DNA of 33,196 nucleotides from Bacteroidales bacterium (GTDB taxonomy: Bacteria > Bacteroidota > Bacteroidia > Bacteroidales > ML635J-15). Made by a program: the position numbers and the translations under genes. The DNA is taken from assembly GCA_017551515.1 (NCBI GenBank), contig JAFZLK010000027.1:1-33196 (forward strand), written 5' to 3'. The notes under the pieces are model-generated. The model saw only the letters and a list, made by a program, of their open reading frames with translations, did not search any database and was not told where the DNA came from. Numbering within the stretch: position 1 is the stretch's first letter; each line of letters starts with the position of its first letter. Positions 30,988-33,196 of the stretch are shown here, piece by piece.

Positions 30988-32232
30988 TCATTTGGCTATT
31001 CCATATTCCTTTATTTTCCTATATAATGTGCGTTCGGATATTCCGAGCTCCTCTGCAGTACGTTTTCTCTTGTTGTTGTTTTTTGCTAGTGTTTTAGTAA
31101 TAAGATCTTTTTCTTGGTCGGCAAGCGATACGACTTCTTCTACAATTTCATCGCCAGAATGTTGTTCTTGCTGGTGATATTGCACGGGTTCGCTAAATAT
31201 TGGCTTTACTTGAGTATTAATTTTCAAGGTGTCTGACAGGTCGGTAATGATTCTGTTGTCGTTGTTGTTGAGTGAATATCTAATGTTTGGATTCTGGTTG
31301 ATAATGTCGTTGAGGAGGATTTTCATCTCGTCCATTTCCTTTTTCATGTCGAACAGCACCTTGTAGAGTATTTCGCGTTCGGTGGAGAAGTCGTTTGTCT
31401 TGTTTCCTCCGATAATGGCAGGCAATGATGTCGAATGAATATCAATAAGGTATCGCTTCAATGTTTCTGCCGAAACTGTGCGTTCCTTTTCTATTATTGA
31501 AATCTGGTCGGCGACATGCTTCAGTTCGCGGACATTTCCCGGCCATCTGTAGTTTTCGAGTAGTGCAATTGCATCTGATGAGAGCGTTATTGCTGGCATA
31601 CCGTACTTGTCGGAGAAGTCGCGTGCAAATTTTCTAAAAAGTAGAAGTATGTCCTCTTTGCGTTCCCGCAGTGGCGGTATTAAAATAGGTACTGTGTTGA
31701 GTCGATAGAATAGGTCTTCGCGGAATTTGCCATCGTTTATGCGTTCCTGCAGGTTGACATTGGTTGCAGCGATAATTCTTACATCGGTCTTTTCCACTTT
31801 TGAAGAACCGACTTTCATAAATTCTCCCGATTCCAGTACCCTGAGAAGTCGTGCTTGTGTAGGCAGTGGCAATTCGGCAACTTCATCGAGGAAAATTGTA
31901 CCGCCGTTGGCTTCTTCGAAGTAGCCTTTGCGTTCGGTGATTGCATTTGTAAACGCGCCTTTCACATGACCGAAAAGTTCGGAATCGATTGTGCCTTCGG
32001 GAATTGCACCGCAGTTAACGGCAATGTAGTTTTTTCCTGCACGACGGCTGTAGCGGTGGATTATCTGCGGAATTTTTTCCTTTCCAGCGCCACTTTCGCC
32101 CAGAACAAGAACCGACAAGTCGGTCACTGCAACCTGAACTGCAATGTTTATTGCACGATTAAGTCCAGCGGAATTGCCGATAATCCCGCTGTTATTCTTT
32201 ATTTTCTGAAGTTCGTCTAAACTCAATTCCAT
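30988..32232 (-). CDS. Sigma-54-type AAA+ activator with Fis-like HTH
   Basis: 414 residues, without an N-terminal receiver or sensor domain. The AAA+ core shows Walker A GESGAGKE (usual Thr replaced by Ala), VNCGAIPEGTIDSELFGH, the loop GAFTNA (usually GAFTGA), Walker B GGTIFLDEV and FREDLFYRLN, and the RWPGNVREL signature. A Gln/His-rich linker (about 345-365) precedes the C-terminal Fis-type HTH (RKRTAEELGISERTLYRKI). Such activators normally open RNAP-sigma-54 promoters. It heads the operon with lptE, TPR protein and secG and has its own TACCTTTG -7 element. The targets are unknown. Confidence 0.93.
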   Translation of the reverse strand: MELSLDELQKIKNNSGIIGNSAGLNRAINIAVQVAVTDLSVLVLGESGAGKEKIPQIIHRYSRRAGKNYIAVNCGAIPEGTIDSELFGHVKGAFTNAITERKGYFEEANGGTIFLDEVAELPLPTQARLLRVLESGEFMKVGSSKVEKTDVRIIAATNVNLQERINDGKFREDLFYRLNTVPILIPPLRERKEDILLLFRKFARDFSDKYGMPAITLSSDAIALLENYRWPGNVRELKHVADQISIIEKERTVSAETLKRYLIDIHSTSLPAIIGGNKTNDFSTEREILYKVLFDMKKEMDEMKILLNDIINQNPNIRYSLNNNDNRIITDLSDTLKINTQVKPIFSEPVQYHQQEQHSGDEIVEEVVSLADQEKDLITKTLAKNNNKRKRTAEELGISERTLYRKIKEYGIAK

Positions 32233-32252
32233 CTTGATACGAAATAAGTTTA

Positions 32253-32260
32253 CAAAGGTA
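32253..32260 (-). promoter_or_regulatory. -7 element TACCTTTG of the activator-lptE-secG operon
   Basis: TAnnTTTG consensus on the minus strand, 20 nt before the ATG at 32232; the gap to comF (114 nt) carries the two divergent promoters. Confidence 0.7.
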
Positions 32261-32330
32261 ATGTATTTTTATGAAATTTTGTCATGTTTTTTTTTGTTCG
32301 TGTCAGTTTTTTGTGCTTGACAATTTTCTT

Positions 32331-32338
32331 TAACTTTG
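32331..32338 (+). promoter_or_regulatory. -7 element TAACTTTG of the comF gene
   Basis: TAnnTTTG consensus with TTTG 17 bp upstream (32310-32313). Only 8 nt separate it from the ATG at 32347, so the mRNA is probably leaderless or nearly so. Confidence 0.7.
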
Positions 32339-32346
32339 CAACGACA

Positions 32347-33042
32347 ATGAAAAAGTTGCTTGAATATTTGTCTGATTTCTGGTTCCTGCTGTTCCCTAAG
32401 AACTGCGAGGCTTGTGGTCGTGCGCTTTCGCGTGGCGAGGAGGTGTTGTGCTTCGATTGCCTGTACGAACTACCGCGCACTCATTTCTGTAAGGAAGATG
32501 ATAATCCCATTATGCAACTGTTCGAGGGTCGCATTAGGCTTGAGCGTGCAACTGCTTTGTTTTATTTTCAGAAGGGTAGTAAGTTTAGAAAGTTGCTTCA
32601 TTCGCTGAAGTATAAGCATAAACCTGAAATTGGAGTACTGCTCGGCAAGGAGCTTGGTGCCGAAATGCTGGCATCGGGTAATTTTTCTAACATTGATTAT
32701 ATTATTCCTGTTCCGTTGCATCCAAACCGGCAGAAAAAACGCGGTTACAACCAGAGCGAAAGGATTGCTGCGGGGATTTCGGAGATAACAAAAATTCCTG
32801 TGCTGACAGATGTACGTATCAGGAATACAGATACTAAGACGCAAACCAAGATGAACAAGGAGGAGCGTTGGCAGAATGTTTCGGGGAAATTTATCGTTAC
32901 GGATGCAGATGTGCTGAAGGGTAAGCATGTGTTGCTTGTCGATGATGTTGTGACAACTGGTGCAACAACTGAGGCTTGCGGTTCGACTTTGCTGTCGGTT
33001 GAGGGTTTGAGGTTGAGCATTGCGGTGCTGGCAAGAGCATAA
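32347..33042 (+). CDS. comF: ComF-family phosphoribosyltransferase-like protein
   Basis: I chose the ATG at 32347 (231 residues, MKKLLEYLSDFWFLLFPKNC); the longer frame would begin before the promoter. An N-terminal zinc-binding Cys set is seen (CEACGRAL...VLCFDCLYELP, about 20-43), then LHSLKYKHKPEIG, IIPVPLHPNRQKKRGYNQSE and the PRPP-binding VLLVDDVVTTGATTEAC. ComF is needed for DNA uptake in competent bacteria, but most carriers are not known to be competent and the reaction is not settled. The gene stands alone. Confidence 0.93.
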   Translation: MKKLLEYLSDFWFLLFPKNCEACGRALSRGEEVLCFDCLYELPRTHFCKEDDNPIMQLFEGRIRLERATALFYFQKGSKFRKLLHSLKYKHKPEIGVLLGKELGAEMLASGNFSNIDYIIPVPLHPNRQKKRGYNQSERIAAGISEITKIPVLTDVRIRNTDTKTQTKMNKEERWQNVSGKFIVTDADVLKGKHVLLVDDVVTTGATTEACGSTLLSVEGLRLSIAVLARA

Positions 33043-33196
33043 AGGGGATTTACGATTTTTGGCTTAATGCTCAAAAAGAGACCTAAAATCCTTGTAAGTT
33101 ATTGATTTTTATTTGTATTATGGCGGTCAAAAGTTTCATGGCAAAAAAAATGCTTTCATTGCGGGTCAAATAAGACAATAAAGAAGGGACAGGAAA
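33043..33196. other. Window end, no supported gene
   Basis: 154 nt after comF. A 17-codon frame starts at 33120 (MAVKSFMAKKMLSLRVK) but has no supporting signal. No terminator hairpin with a T-run is obvious. Confidence 0.5.

Noticed and set aside
33120..33173. 17-codon frame at the right end
   Set aside because: No supporting promoter, ribosome binding site or family resemblance; too short to support.

Overview
The window looks like a chromosomal segment of a member of the Bacteroidota, probably Bacteroidales. Supporting signs are TAnnTTTG-type -7 elements in front of many genes, little Shine-Dalgarno signal, a C10 cysteine peptidase with a type IX secretion (Por) C-terminal sorting domain, PorV/PorQ-like and other outer-membrane barrel proteins, a DUF4294 protein, and the order sigma-54-type activator / LptE / TPR protein / SecG. 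The species cannot be named from the sequence alone.

Layout. 1-1800: an AAA ATPase of the ATPase_2/DUF234 type (minus strand) lying between two direct copies of a ~115 bp block built of AACCAAAA/TTTTGGTT half-sites. 1831-8697: core genes on the minus strand (MltF-like lytic transglycosylase, putative porin, pyruvate:ferredoxin oxidoreductase NifJ). 8989-17099: an accessory island with a RhuM-Fic fusion, a WYL-domain regulator, a coiled-coil protein of unknown function, an odd tRNA-like RNA gene, a Thg1-like 3'-5' nucleotidyltransferase, a RelE/ParE-like toxin-antitoxin pair, an AAA+ ATPase and a YoeB/YefM-like pair. 17298-20891: queE, a secreted C1-type peptidase and a second DUF234-type ATPase with its own half-site array. 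20987-24329: a T9SS-sorted C10 peptidase, a MATE transporter and a DUF4294 protein. 24401-32232 (minus strand): two apparent operons, purE / PorV-like / HHH-barrel / unknown and sigma-54-type activator / lptE / TPR-repeat protein / secG. 32347-33042: a ComF-family phosphoribosyltransferase.

The most interesting part is 9992-16500. A 45-bp promoter module (GACTRCGCAAATAGGTTGC, 14-15 bp, then TTTTGYGGCGA), with identical internal spacing, occurs three times: between the divergent WYL regulator and coiled-coil gene, directly before the tRNA-like gene, and before the AAA+ ATPase. Thg1 follows the tRNA-like gene, and its 5' leader resembles that of the AAA+ gene. I infer a co-regulated, possibly WYL-controlled RNA repair or RNA-sensing system made of coiled-coil protein, tRNA-like RNA, Thg1 and AAA+ ATPase. 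The tRNA-like RNA has a good T-arm and D-arm, but its anticodon arm cannot form a normal 7-nt loop.

The second notable pattern is that both DUF234-type ATPases are preceded by four alternating half-sites about 26 bp apart, ending about 20 bp before the -7 element. The geometry is the same but the half-site sequence is different for each gene, which suggests gene-specific self-recognition. A related array without a gene lies at 13647-13711.
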